A stretch of DNA of 64,000 nt, from the NCBI RefSeq assembly GCF_005250615.1, contig NZ_SULM01000002.1, positions 124,001-188,000 on the forward strand, in the 5' to 3' direction. Shown here piece after piece: positions 35,851 through 44,392 of the stretch. This DNA comes from Pseudomonas rhizoryzae (lineage in GTDB: Bacteria > Pseudomonadota > Gammaproteobacteria > Pseudomonadales > Pseudomonadaceae). Both the position numbers and the translations under genes were made by a program. Position 1 is the first letter of the stretch; every line of letters starts with the position of its first letter. Under the pieces are notes generated by a model, which made no database searches, was not told the DNA's origin, and saw nothing but the letters and a program-made list of their open reading frames with translations.

Positions 35851-35929
35851 CCTCCAACACGCAGTCATCGCGGCTGGCGAGGGCATCACGCAAGGCGGGC
35901 AGAACAACATCGATGGGCAAGGGCGTCAT
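35851..35929 (-). pseudogene. hrpB 5'-end remnant
   Basis: Read leftwards from ATG 35929, the sequence encodes MTPLPIDVVLPALRDALASR then DDCVLE, closely matching the HrpB start (MSLLPIESVLPDLRLALAAR, DDCVLE). Identity over 79 bp is about 55/79 (70%). It stops abruptly at the codon before the Walker A region, and the frame then ends at a TGA at 35810. It lies 100 bp from the divergent lipoprotein gene, so it is probably the original hrpB start left behind by the island. Between 35671 and 35850 I see nothing else. Confidence 0.75.
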
Positions 35930-36031
35930 TTGGCACGGCCGGTGGTCTCAACGGGGCGGGCGGTATAAAGCGTCTCGCCCGCCGTGATTCCGGCCGCTAT
36001 AGTGTCGGCCTCATCCAACAGGAGGTTGTCT

Positions 36032-36457
36032 ATGTCGATGCGTACCCGTGCGGTGTGTGGCGTCCTCGCCGCCGCCCTGTTCACCCAATTGACCGCCTGC
36101 GGCACCCTGTTCTATCCCGACCGGCGTGGTCAGATCACCGGCAGCGGTCGTATCGATCCGGGCATCGTCGCCCTGGATGCCATCGGCCTGCTGTTCTACA
36201 TCATCCCGGGCCTGATCGCCTTTGGCGTGGACTTCGCCAGCGGCGCCATCTACCTGCCCGACAACAAGCGCGCCGAAGTGGACCCGGCCGAGCTGCACAA
36301 GGCGGTGAACCCCGACGGCAGCGTCGACCGTATGCGCCTGAAGGCCATCATCCAGCAGGCCACCGGCCGCACCCTGCCGCTGGACGACCCGCGCCTGCTG
36401 CAACGCAGCGGCAGCAGCGAGCAGCTCGCCAGCCTGGGCCTCGCACCGCGCGCCTGA
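36032..36457 (+). CDS. Putative lipoprotein, unknown function
   Basis: A 141-aa protein with a lipoprotein signal (LTAC lipobox, Cys at about 22). It has a hydrophobic segment (IVALDAIGLLFYIIPGLIAF), a YLPDN patch and a polar C-terminal half. AGGAGG precedes ATG 36032. It overlaps the cation exporter gene by one base (TGATG). Such short lipoproteins are common in Pseudomonas, but I cannot name a function. Confidence 0.7.
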   Translation: MSMRTRAVCGVLAAALFTQLTACGTLFYPDRRGQITGSGRIDPGIVALDAIGLLFYIIPGLIAFGVDFASGAIYLPDNKRAEVDPAELHKAVNPDGSVDRMRLKAIIQQATGRTLPLDDPRLLQRSGSSEQLASLGLAPRA

Positions 36458-37371
36458 TGAGCGATCCGCACCGTACCGAGCAGCTCCTGCGTCGCGCCAC
36501 CGCTGCTTCGGTGGCGGTGGCGACGACGCTGATCCTGGCCAAGGCCGTCGCCTGGTGGTTCAGTGGCTCGGTCAGCCTGCTCGCCGGTCTTACCGATTCG
36601 CTGCTCGACGGCCTCGCCTCGGTGTTCAATCTGCTGGCGGTGCGCTACGCCCTCAAGCCGGCGGACGACGACCATCGCTACGGCCATGGCAAGGCCGAAT
36701 CCCTGGCCGGCATCGCCCAGGCGGTGTTCATCGGCGTGAGCGCCGTGCTCATCGCCTGGCAGGCGGTGGGTCGCCTGCAACAGCCCGAACCGCTGGGTGC
36801 CCAGGCCCTGGGTATCGCCGTCACTCTCTTTTCGCTGGTGCTGACCGGCCTGCTGGTGGCCTACCAGCAACACGTCATCCGCCAGACCGATTCCACCGTG
36901 GTCCGCGCCGATGCCCTGCACTACCGCTCCGACTTGCTGCTCAACCTGGGCATCCTCATCGCCCTGGCGCTGACCGGCTTCGGCTGGTACTGGCTGGACC
37001 CGCTGTTCGGCCTGGCCATCGCGCTGTACATCCTCTGGAGCGCCTACGGCATCGCCCGCGATTCCTTCGGCGTGCTGATGGACCAGGAACTGCCCACCGA
37101 CATCAGCGAACACATGCTGCAGCTGGCCTGCCAGGTCCCCGGCGTCGAGGGCGCTCACGACCTGCGCACCCGCATTTCCGGCAACCACTGGTTCGTGCAA
37201 CTGCACCTGGAGCTGCCGGGCGAGATGAGCCTGTCGCGCGCCCACGTGCTGTGCGACGAGGCCGAAGCCGCCATCCGCGCCGAGTATCCCCGCGCCGAGG
37301 TGCTGGTCCACGCCGATCCGCTGGATGCCCCGGACATCCCCCACCGCCATCCCCTGCCGCCCGCCACCTGA
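36457..37371 (+). CDS. fieF: Cation diffusion facilitator (FieF-like)
   Basis: A 304-aa CDF antiporter with six membrane helices and a cytoplasmic C-terminal domain. Metal sites: SLLAGLTDSLLDGLASVFN (D-x3-D in TM2), HRYGHGKAESLAG, and HYRSDLLLN in TM5. FieF-type proteins export Fe(II), Zn(II) and similar ions. ATG 36457 overlaps the lipoprotein stop. The length is standard. Confidence 0.88.
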   Translation: MSDPHRTEQLLRRATAASVAVATTLILAKAVAWWFSGSVSLLAGLTDSLLDGLASVFNLLAVRYALKPADDDHRYGHGKAESLAGIAQAVFIGVSAVLIAWQAVGRLQQPEPLGAQALGIAVTLFSLVLTGLLVAYQQHVIRQTDSTVVRADALHYRSDLLLNLGILIALALTGFGWYWLDPLFGLAIALYILWSAYGIARDSFGVLMDQELPTDISEHMLQLACQVPGVEGAHDLRTRISGNHWFVQLHLELPGEMSLSRAHVLCDEAEAAIRAEYPRAEVLVHADPLDAPDIPHRHPLPPAT

Positions 37372-37407
37372 GCGGAACCTGGCGCCGCTACGCTCTCTCG
37401 AATCCCC

Positions 37408-37553
37408 TAAGAGCCTGTTCATAACCTGCTGCGCGTCGGCCAAACCGCGTTGAAAATGGCTTCGGAATGCTCATTTACCACTCGTAAACTCCGCTTCCTC
37501 AGCCATTTTCGCCTTGTTTGGCTCTAGCTCGCGAGGTTATGAACAGGCTCTAA
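37408..37553. mobile_element. MITE-like palindromic element, copy 2
   Basis: A 146-bp element with terminal inverted repeats of about 20 bp (37408-37427 and 37534-37553, 19 matching, GAGCCTGTTCATAACC core) and CTAA at both borders (37407-37410 and 37550-37553). Its 47-bp core (37458-37504) is the exact reverse complement of 7393-7439, but the terminal repeats are unlike copy 1. No ORF. It lies between fieF and the Rieske-reductase gene. Confidence 0.7.
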
Positions 37554-37595
37554 GCCTGATTCAGAGAGCCCCCTAGAAGGGGCCGGGAGACCCCC

Positions 37596-39125
37596 ATGAC
37601 CACCCTGCACCCGGTCGCGCGCCTCGCCGACCTGCGTGAAGACCGCGGTACCGCCGTCGAGATCGAAGACACCGAAATCCTGTTGCTGCGCGTAGGCGAT
37701 GAGGTGCGTGCCTTCCAGGCCAACTGCCCCCATGCCGGCGCTCCGTTGAAGGACGGCGCCGTCTGTCAAGGCCGGCTGGTCTGCCCCTGGCACAAGGCGA
37801 GCTTTGCCGTGGCGGACGGCAGCCTCTGCGAGCCTCCGGCGCTGGACGCCCTGCAGCGCTATCCCGTGGAAGTCCGCGATGGCGAGGTGCTGGTGGGTAC
37901 CGAGCCCCTGCCAGCGCCGACATCGACAACCCCACACGACGAGCGGCTGTTCGTCATAGTCGGAGCCGGCGCAGCGGGTACGGCAGCGGCAGCCGCCCTG
38001 CGTGAATTCGGCTATGGCGGGCGCATCCTGCTGATCGGTCGTGAAGCGGGCGAGCCCTATGATCGCACCGCCCTCTCCAAATTCGTCCTCCAAGGTGACA
38101 AGGCCCCCGAGGAAGCACCGGCGCTGCGTGACGCGGACTTCTTCCGCCAGCAGCGCATCGAGCGCCTGCACACCGAGGTGGTGCGGCTGGATGCCGAAAG
38201 CCAGCAGGTGGAAGTGGCCAATGGCCAAATCCTGAACTACGACGGCTGCGTACTGGCCACCGGTGGCGAGCCCAAGCCCCTCGCCGTGCCCGGCGCCGCG
38301 CTCAAGGGCGTGCACCTGCTGCGGACCCGAGCCGATGCCGCCGCCATTCTTGCGGACCTGCTTGAGGAAGGCCGGGCGGTGATCGTCGGCGCCAGCTTCA
38401 TCGGCCTGGAAGCCGCCTCTGCCCTGCGCAAGCAGGGCCTGGCCGTGGACGTGGTCGCTCCCGCCTCCCTGCCCTTCGTCAAGCAGATGGGCGAGACCCT
38501 GGGTCAGCACTTCAAGACCCTGCACGAAGCCAATGGCGTGACCTTCCACGCACCCAACGAGGTGGTGGGTTTCGAAGGTGACGGGCATGTCCAACAGGTC
38601 AGACTCAAGGACGGCACCCGCCTGCCCGCCGACCTGGTCCTGGTCGGCACCGGGATCACCCCGGCGACCGGCTTCCTGGCCAATCTGCCGCTAGCCGAGG
38701 ACGGCAGCGTCCCGGTGGATGCCCAGCTCAGGGCCGCCGAGGGACTCTATGCCGTGGGCGATCTGGCCACCTTCCCCTTCACCGGTCAGCCGACCCGGAT
38801 CGAACACTGGCGCCTGGCCCAGCAACACGGTCGCCTGGCGGCCCGTAACCTGCTCGGTCACGCCGAAGCCTATGCCGACGTACCCTTCTTCTGGACGCTG
38901 CATCACGGCAAGAGATACGAATACCTTGGTCATCCGCGCCAGTGGGATGCCATGCACCTCGATGGCAGTCTCGGCGACCAGACCTTCGTCGCCCTGTTGC
39001 TGGCCGAGGAGCTTGTAGTGGGCGTGGTGGCCTGCCAGCGAGAGCGCGCCACCGCCATCCTGGCCCAACGTCTGCGTCAGCCGCTGGGACGCGCCGAGGC
39101 CCTGGACATCGTCCAGGCCAACTGA
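37596..39125 (+). CDS. Rieske-domain ferredoxin reductase (AIF-like fusion)
   Basis: A 509-aa fusion. N-terminal Rieske [2Fe-2S] domain (about 1-105; ligands in CPHAGAPL and CPWHKASF), then a FAD/NAD(P) pyridine-nucleotide-disulphide oxidoreductase (IVGAGAAGTAAAAALRE, a second nucleotide site with VGASFIGLEAA, FAD-binding LYAVGDLATF) and a short reductase C domain. Homologues pass electrons from NAD(P)H to iron-sulphur proteins; mammalian AIFL has the same architecture. First gene of an operon with a phosphodiesterase and a flavin reductase. Physiological partner unknown. Confidence 0.87.
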   Translation: MTTLHPVARLADLREDRGTAVEIEDTEILLLRVGDEVRAFQANCPHAGAPLKDGAVCQGRLVCPWHKASFAVADGSLCEPPALDALQRYPVEVRDGEVLVGTEPLPAPTSTTPHDERLFVIVGAGAAGTAAAAALREFGYGGRILLIGREAGEPYDRTALSKFVLQGDKAPEEAPALRDADFFRQQRIERLHTEVVRLDAESQQVEVANGQILNYDGCVLATGGEPKPLAVPGAALKGVHLLRTRADAAAILADLLEEGRAVIVGASFIGLEAASALRKQGLAVDVVAPASLPFVKQMGETLGQHFKTLHEANGVTFHAPNEVVGFEGDGHVQQVRLKDGTRLPADLVLVGTGITPATGFLANLPLAEDGSVPVDAQLRAAEGLYAVGDLATFPFTGQPTRIEHWRLAQQHGRLAARNLLGHAEAYADVPFFWTLHHGKRYEYLGHPRQWDAMHLDGSLGDQTFVALLLAEELVVGVVACQRERATAILAQRLRQPLGRAEALDIVQAN

Positions 39126-39134
39126 GGAACTACC

Positions 39135-39605
39135 ATGGCCAATCCCTATCGCATCGGCCTCATCGCCGACACCCACGGCCTGCTCAGACCCGAGGCCGTG
39201 GCCGCCCTGGCCGGCAGCGATTTCATCCTGCATGCCGGCGACATTGGCAAGCCCGAGATCCTCGACGATCTTCGAGCGATCGCCCCCCTGGCGGTCGTCC
39301 GCGGCAACAACGACGACCTGCCCTGGGCCGAGGACATCCCCGAGCGCGTCACCCTGATCCTGGCAGGGGTTGGCATCCATATGCTGCACATCCTGCCGGA
39401 ACTGGACCTGGCAGCCGTGGACGCCCCGGTACGGGTGGTGATCAGCGGGCACTCGCACAAGCCGCTGATCGAAGAGCGCGATGGCGTACTCTACGTCAAT
39501 CCCGGCAGCGCCGGTCCGCGGCGTTTTCGCCTGCCGATCAGCGTCGGCCGCCTGACCCTCGATGCCGGCCAGGTCCAGGCTGAAATCTTGGAACTCACCT
39601 CCTGA
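39135..39605 (+). CDS. YfcE-type metallophosphodiesterase
   Basis: A 156-aa calcineurin-like phosphoesterase: GLIADTHG, ILHAGDIGK, VRGNND and ISGHSHKP, with NPGSAGPRR near the end, as in YfcE/MJ0936 enzymes that bind two metals and cleave phosphodiesters. It follows the Rieske-reductase gene by 9 bp and precedes the flavin-reductase gene by 10 bp, so the three are cotranscribed. Natural substrate unknown. Confidence 0.85.
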   Translation: MANPYRIGLIADTHGLLRPEAVAALAGSDFILHAGDIGKPEILDDLRAIAPLAVVRGNNDDLPWAEDIPERVTLILAGVGIHMLHILPELDLAAVDAPVRVVISGHSHKPLIEERDGVLYVNPGSAGPRRFRLPISVGRLTLDAGQVQAEILELTS

Positions 39606-39615
39606 AGGAATCCCG

Positions 39616-40236
39616 ATGACCATCGACTACCACTCCTACGAACCCAGCCAGGGCCACGGACTGCCCCACGACCCCTTCAACGCCATCGTCGCGCCGCGCC
39701 CCATCGGCTGGATTTCTTCCCACAGCGAAGCCGGCGTCCTGAACCTTGCGCCCTATAGCTTCTTCAATGCCTTCAACTACAAGCCACCGCTGATCGGCTT
39801 TTCCAGCCAGGGCTACAAGGACAGCGTGGCCAATATCGAGCGCACCGGCGAATTCGTCTGGAACCTGGCCACCCGTGAACTGGCCGAGGAAATGAACGCC
39901 AGCAGCGCCCCGGTGGCGCCGGAAGTGGACGAATTCGCCCTGACCGGTCTGGAGCCCGCCGCCTCCAGCATCGTCAAGGTACCGAGGGTCGCCCGCGCCC
40001 AGGTGGCCTTCGAATGCAAGCTGAGCCAAGTCATACGCCTCAAGACCGCCGCGGGTGACGAACTGGACCAATGGCTGGTGCTGGGCGAGGTGGTGGCCGC
40101 CCATATCGACAAGCGCCTGCTCAAGGACGGTATCTACCAGACCGCCGCTGCCCGCCCCATCGTGCGTGGCGGTGGACCGGCCGACTATTTCGAGATCACC
40201 GAAGCCGCACTGTTCCGCATGCGTCGTCCCGACTGA
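39616..40236 (+). CDS. Flavin reductase-like FMN-binding protein
   Basis: A 206-aa protein of the flavin-reductase/HpaC-like split barrel: IVAPRPIGWISSHSEAGVLN followed by NLAPYSFFNAFNYKPPLIGF is the FMN-binding signature of the NAD(P)H:FMN reductase or DIM6/NTAB group. ATG 39616 behind AAGGA. Last gene of the operon. A terminator hairpin follows. Confidence 0.85.
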   Translation: MTIDYHSYEPSQGHGLPHDPFNAIVAPRPIGWISSHSEAGVLNLAPYSFFNAFNYKPPLIGFSSQGYKDSVANIERTGEFVWNLATRELAEEMNASSAPVAPEVDEFALTGLEPAASSIVKVPRVARAQVAFECKLSQVIRLKTAAGDELDQWLVLGEVVAAHIDKRLLKDGIYQTAAARPIVRGGGPADYFEITEAALFRMRRPD

Positions 40237-40262
40237 TCGGCCCGCCTTATTCCAGAATGCAA

Positions 40263-40284
40263 AACGGCGCCCTTGGGCGCCGTT
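40263..40284. terminator. Bidirectional terminator hairpin
   Basis: AACGGCGCCC pairs perfectly with GGGCGCCGTT around a two-base loop, between convergent genes. On the minus strand the stem is followed by TTTT, so it best serves the GST operon. On the plus strand it may also stop the flavin-reductase transcript. Confidence 0.75.
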
Positions 40285-40299
40285 GCTCTATCGCCTGCT

Positions 40300-41238
40300 C
40301 TAACTTGCAGCGCTGACGCGGAAATTCAGCCGCGGGAAATGCACCTGGATCACGCCCAGTCGCTCGTCAATACGCTTCACCACCAGGCATTCGCTGTCGG
40401 CAAAGACCAGCTCGCCCACGACCGGATCGACGCCATAATCGGTCGCGGCCACGGTCACCCGGGTGCCCCAGGCAATGCCCTCGACGGGTACGGCCTGTTC
40501 GAGCGGCAAGGCTACCGGTTCGGCCCTCTCAGCGATTTCCAGCGCCTGTTCAGCGCTCAGTTCTTCATGGGTTCCATGCCCGAACCCCAGTACCCGTGCA
40601 TACCAGGCGGCGATTTCCGGTCGCTCGTCGATCAGCGGCGCCAGTTGCGGCGTGGTCTTGAGGAACCAGAAGTTATGCGCCAGAGCGATATCGGCGACCG
40701 ACGGAGCACCAAACAGATAGTCGCCTGCGCTGCGCTGCAGTTGCGTTTCCAGTCGCGTCAGGATGGTCGGCAATTGTTGCCGGGCCTGCTCCGGCGTCAA
40801 GCGGGTCAGGCTGCCGCCACTGAACAGCGCCTTGCGATCATCCATGAAGGCCTGGGCCTGCTCCGGCGGCAGCGTTGCCAGGCGCGGCCCCATGATTTCC
40901 GGCTGGAAAATCAGCGCCACCGCGTGCTGGAACACCACCGAATCGGCCCAACCGGCGAAGGCGGCAACGACTGCCTCCTGCCCTTGCGGAAACAGCGCAG
41001 GCACCGCTTTTTCCGCATCCAGACGGCGAGCGATCAGCGCCGTGTCGCAATAGACATCGGCGCCCACTTGCAGCACCGGCGTCTTGCGATAGCCGCCGGT
41101 CAGGGCCGTCAGATCGGGCTTGGGCAACATGCGCGGGATGACTACCGAGCGCCAGGCGAGCCCCTTGAAGCCCAACAACAGACGCGCCTTTTCGGCGAAG
41201 GGTGATTGCCAATAGTGGTGCAGAATCAACTCAGACAT
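40300..41238 (-). CDS. Glutathione S-transferase-family protein
   Basis: A 312-aa protein with an N-terminal thioredoxin-like GST domain ([21 protein letters not shown]; cis-Pro in KTPVLQ; D/T in [12 protein letters not shown]), an all-helical C-terminal GST domain to about 210, and then an extra beta-rich region of about 90 residues. It overlaps the GIY-YIG gene by 13 bp, making it third in the phosphatidylcholine-synthase operon. Substrate unknown. Confidence 0.85.
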   Translation of the reverse strand: MSELILHHYWQSPFAEKARLLLGFKGLAWRSVVIPRMLPKPDLTALTGGYRKTPVLQVGADVYCDTALIARRLDAEKAVPALFPQGQEAVVAAFAGWADSVVFQHAVALIFQPEIMGPRLATLPPEQAQAFMDDRKALFSGGSLTRLTPEQARQQLPTILTRLETQLQRSAGDYLFGAPSVADIALAHNFWFLKTTPQLAPLIDERPEIAAWYARVLGFGHGTHEELSAEQALEIAERAEPVALPLEQAVPVEGIAWGTRVTVAATDYGVDPVVGELVFADSECLVVKRIDERLGVIQVHFPRLNFRVSAAS

Positions 41239-41546
41239 GACAGCACTCCTGAGGCAGCCGCGGACAGCGGGCAGGAGCTGGCCAGCACCAGCGCTTCCTT
41301 GGCTCGTTTGGGTAGTTTCTTGATCTGGATTTCCCGCCGCAGGGCGGTCGACTTGTCGGCGCAGGCCTCTACGTACACCAGCGCCTGAGCCGGACTCGAA
41401 GCGAAGAAACGGGCACCCCGGCCGCTGCGATGCTGGGCGAAGCGGCGTTCGGGATCATCGCTGATCCCGCAATAGAGCGCCTGGTTCTCGGCGCGCACCA
41501 GGTAGACGTACCAGGCGCGCGGGGGCGGTGGGAGAGTGTCGCTCAC
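41226..41546 (-). CDS. GIY-YIG nuclease-domain protein
   Basis: A 106-aa protein of the UPF0213/YhbQ type: [20 protein letters not shown] (the YVY/YCG pair is the GIY-YIG motif), [14 protein letters not shown], then [20 protein letters not shown] with the conserved Glu. I placed the start at GTG 41546, 2 bp after the phosphatidylcholine-synthase stop. Standalone members are structure-specific endonucleases of unclear role. Confidence 0.8.
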   Translation of the reverse strand: MSDTLPPPPRAWYVYLVRAENQALYCGISDDPERRFAQHRSGRGARFFASSPAQALVYVEACADKSTALRREIQIKKLPKRAKEALVLASSCPLSAAASGVLSCLS

Positions 41547-41548
41547 CG

Positions 41549-42265
41549 TCAGGCGAACCACTCCCGGGCGGTGCGCCAGACGCAGACGCCGACGAAGTAG
41601 ATGCCGCTGGCGAACCAGAGCACCATCAGCCACAGCGGCTTGTCGGGATGCATGAACACCATCAGGGCGCTGCTGAGCAGCCAGATGGAGGTGACGGTGA
41701 TGTTCACCGCCATCAGTTGCCGGACGCGGAAGGGATGCAGGAACTTGACCCGGGTCAGGGTCAGGGCCGCCAGTACCAGCACCACGGCCATGCTGAACCA
41801 GGGCGCCAGGTCCAACACATAGAAATACAGGGCTACCACGTTCCAGGCGGCGGGAAAGCCGACGAAGTAGTTGTCGGCGCTCTTCATGTTCACATTGCAG
41901 AAACAGAACAGCGACGACAGCAGGATGATGCCCACCGCCACCAACTCGAAATGCACGGGCAAGGGCACGAAGCGATAGATGAAGATCGCCGGTATGAACA
42001 CATAGGTCAGGTAGTCGACCACCAGGTCCAGCGCGGAGCCGTCGAAATGGGGCAGCACCCGCTTCACTTCGAACTTGCGCGCCAGGGTACCGTCGAGGCC
42101 ATCGACGAGCAGGGCGATGCCGAGCCACATCAGGCAACCCTTGGGTTGGCCATCGACCAGGGCGAGCAGCGCCAGGAGCGCCAGGATCACACCGCTGGAA
42201 GTCACCGCATGGGCGCTCCAGGCTTTGGCTTTTGTCAGCATGAGCGGATGGGAAATGGAGTTCAC
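41549..42265 (-). CDS. pcsA: Phosphatidylcholine synthase
   Basis: A 238-aa CDP-alcohol phosphatidyltransferase with about 8 helices. The catalytic motif [13 protein letters not shown] and [11 protein letters not shown] fits DG(x)2AR(x)8G(x)3D(x)3D. Length and N-terminus match bacterial Pcs, which makes phosphatidylcholine directly from choline and CDP-diacylglycerol at the inner membrane, a trait of plant-associated pseudomonads. First gene of the operon with GIY-YIG and GST genes. Confidence 0.87.
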   Translation of the reverse strand: MNSISHPLMLTKAKAWSAHAVTSSGVILALLALLALVDGQPKGCLMWLGIALLVDGLDGTLARKFEVKRVLPHFDGSALDLVVDYLTYVFIPAIFIYRFVPLPVHFELVAVGIILLSSLFCFCNVNMKSADNYFVGFPAAWNVVALYFYVLDLAPWFSMAVVLVLAALTLTRVKFLHPFRVRQLMAVNITVTSIWLLSSALMVFMHPDKPLWLMVLWFASGIYFVGVCVWRTAREWFA

Positions 42266-42474
42266 GGGCGTCTCTCTATAATGACGGCTTCGACTGCCCG
42301 GCGCAGCGCATGTTCTAACGATGCGTCGCGAAATCGGCGAAGAAGCCTGTGCACGGCAGGGCGAGCCTTAGCCGCCGACCCCGGAAACCGGGCGCCAAAT
42401 ATCGAGGATACCGCGCCTTGAGGTGCTTTGCCCGCCTTCCCGCCGAACGCCCGTGATTGGGTTCGCAGGCTGAC

Positions 42475-42496
42475 GGGGCGGACCGAGGTCCGCCCC
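42475..42496 (-). terminator. Hairpin after the aap-type operon
   Basis: GGGGCGGAC (42475-42483) pairs with GTCCGCCCC (42488-42496) around CGAG. It lies just downstream of the ATPase gene on the minus strand. There is no clear T run, so it may be an mRNA 3'-end stabiliser as much as an intrinsic terminator. Confidence 0.55.
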
Positions 42497-42504
42497 CGCT
42501 CCCG

Positions 42505-43272
42505 TTAATGCAGGATCTGGCCGAGGAACAGCCGCGTCCGCTCGTTCTGCGGATTGTCGAAGAACTGGTCCGGCGCGGCCTGTTCGACGATCTCACCCTT
42601 GTCCATGAAGATCACCCGGTTGGCCACGGTGCGGGCAAAGCCCATCTCATGGGTCACGCAGAGCATGGTCATGCCGTCCTGGGCCAGGCCGATCATGGTA
42701 TCCAGCACTTCCTTCACCATTTCCGGGTCGAGGGCCGAGGTCGGCTCATCGAACAGCATGATGCGCGGCTGCATGCACAGCGCCCGGGCGATGGCCACCC
42801 GCTGCTGCTGGCCGCCGGAGAGTTGCCCCGGAAACTTGTTGGCCTGCTCGGGGATGCGCACCCGCTGCAGATAGTGCATGGCGATCTCTTCGGCCTGCTT
42901 CTTCGGCATCTTGCGCACCCACATGGGTGCCAGGGTGCAGTTCTGCAGCACGGTGAGGTGCGGGAAGAGGTTGAAGTGCTGGAACACCATGCCGACTTCG
43001 CTGCGAATGGTCTCGATCTGCTTGAGATCGTTGGTCAATTCGGTGCCGTCGACGATGATCTGGCCTTTCTGGTGCTCTTCCAGGCGGTTGATGCAGCGGA
43101 TGGTGGTGGATTTGCCCGAACCGGATGGCCCGCACAGCACGATGCGCTCGCCCTGGGTCACGGTCAGGTTGATGTCCTTGAGCACGTGGAACTGGCCGTA
43201 CCACTTGTTCACGTCCTTGAGCTGGATCATGACCTTGCTGCTGTCGACCGGCTGCTTGTTGCTTACGTTCAT
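42505..43272 (-). CDS. aapP: General L-amino-acid ABC transporter ATPase AapP
   Basis: A 255-aa ATPase: Walker A GPSGSGKST, Q-loop [35 protein letters not shown]. The N-terminus and C-terminus (QNERTRLFLGQILH) match the AapP group. Last gene of aapJQMP, which imports a broad range of L-amino acids. Confidence 0.9.
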   Translation of the reverse strand: MNVSNKQPVDSSKVMIQLKDVNKWYGQFHVLKDINLTVTQGERIVLCGPSGSGKSTTIRCINRLEEHQKGQIIVDGTELTNDLKQIETIRSEVGMVFQHFNLFPHLTVLQNCTLAPMWVRKMPKKQAEEIAMHYLQRVRIPEQANKFPGQLSGGQQQRVAIARALCMQPRIMLFDEPTSALDPEMVKEVLDTMIGLAQDGMTMLCVTHEMGFARTVANRVIFMDKGEIVEQAAPDQFFDNPQNERTRLFLGQILH

Positions 43273-43282
43273 CTGATGACTC

Positions 43283-44383
43283 CTAACGCTTGTGGCCGGT
43301 GTTCAGCTTGCGCTCCAGACGGGCGGAGTAGCTGGACATGGCGAAACAGAAAATCCAGTAGACCAGCGCGGCGAACACGTAGCCTTCCGTGGACATACCC
43401 AGCCAGGCCGGGTCGGACGTGGCGCGCTTGATGCTGTTGAGCAGGTCGAACAGGCCGATGATGATCACCAGGCTCGAATCCTTGAACAGCGCGATGAAGG
43501 TGTTGACGATGCCAGGGATGACCAGCTTCAGCGCCTGGGGCAGGATCACCAGGCCCATGGTGCGCCAGTAGCCCAGCCCCATGGCGGCGGCGGCCTCGTA
43601 CTGCCCCTTGGGAATGGCCTGCATGCCGCCACGGACCACCTCGGCGATGTAGGCCGCCTCGAAGATGATCACCATGACGATGGCGCGCAGCAGCTTGTCG
43701 AGATTCATGCCATCGGGCAGGAACAGCGGCAGCATCACCGACGACAGGAACAGCACCGTGATCAGCGGGATCCCGCGCCAGAACTCGATCATGGTCACGG
43801 AGATGACCTTGATCGCCGGCAGCTTGGAGCGCCGCCCCAGGGCCAGCAGGATGCCCAGCGGCAAGGCGCCGACGATGCCGACCGCAGCGATGACCACCGT
43901 CAACATCAGGCCGCCCCACTCGCTGGTGGGCACTACCTGCAGGCCCAGGCTACCGTACAGCAGCCAGAAGGCCACCAGCGGATAGATCACCAGCAGGGTG
44001 AGTCCGTAGCGGGCCTTGTGCTTTAAGCTGTCGAGGAACAATGGGATGGCGCCCACCACGGCGAGCACGACGGTCAGATCGACCCGCCAGCGCTGCTCAT
44101 CGGGATAGAAGCCATACATGAACTGGCCGAAGCGCTCCTTGATGAACACCCAGCAGGCACCGCCCGGCGCACAGTCGGCCCGGGTCGTGCCACTCCAGGT
44201 GGCATGCAGGAAAGCCCAGTTCACCACCGGCGGCACGATCAGCCAGACGATGTAGAGGCCGAACAACGTCAGCACGGTATTACCGACGCTGGAGAACAGG
44301 TTGCTTCTGATCCAGGCCCAGGCGCCGACGCTGGAAGGCGGCGGCGGTAGGTCCGGTTTGAAGGTATGGGTCTGGTTACTCAT
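43283..44383 (-). CDS. aapM: General L-amino-acid ABC transporter permease AapM
   Basis: A 366-aa permease, much longer than HisM-type proteins, as in AapM. The N-terminal third has a helix and a large periplasmic loop with two cysteines (DCAPGGACW). The C-terminal domain carries the EAA loop YEAAAAMGLGYWRTMGLVILP. AAGGAG precedes ATG 44383. It sits 10 bp from aapP and 9 bp from aapQ. Confidence 0.9.
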   Translation of the reverse strand: MSNQTHTFKPDLPPPPSSVGAWAWIRSNLFSSVGNTVLTLFGLYIVWLIVPPVVNWAFLHATWSGTTRADCAPGGACWVFIKERFGQFMYGFYPDEQRWRVDLTVVLAVVGAIPLFLDSLKHKARYGLTLLVIYPLVAFWLLYGSLGLQVVPTSEWGGLMLTVVIAAVGIVGALPLGILLALGRRSKLPAIKVISVTMIEFWRGIPLITVLFLSSVMLPLFLPDGMNLDKLLRAIVMVIIFEAAYIAEVVRGGMQAIPKGQYEAAAAMGLGYWRTMGLVILPQALKLVIPGIVNTFIALFKDSSLVIIIGLFDLLNSIKRATSDPAWLGMSTEGYVFAALVYWIFCFAMSSYSARLERKLNTGHKR

Positions 44384-44392
44384 ACGCGCTCC

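Noticed and set aside
35851-35929. Simple target-site duplication at the island border
   Set aside because: The two copies are only about 70% identical and 79 bp long, which does not fit a recent transposon duplication. Homologous replacement explains it better.
41226-42137. 303-codon frame joining the GIY-YIG gene to upstream sequence
   Set aside because: The upstream 190 codons are antisense-free but overlap the phosphatidylcholine synthase in another frame and look non-coding. The GTG at 41546 gives a normal-length GIY-YIG protein.
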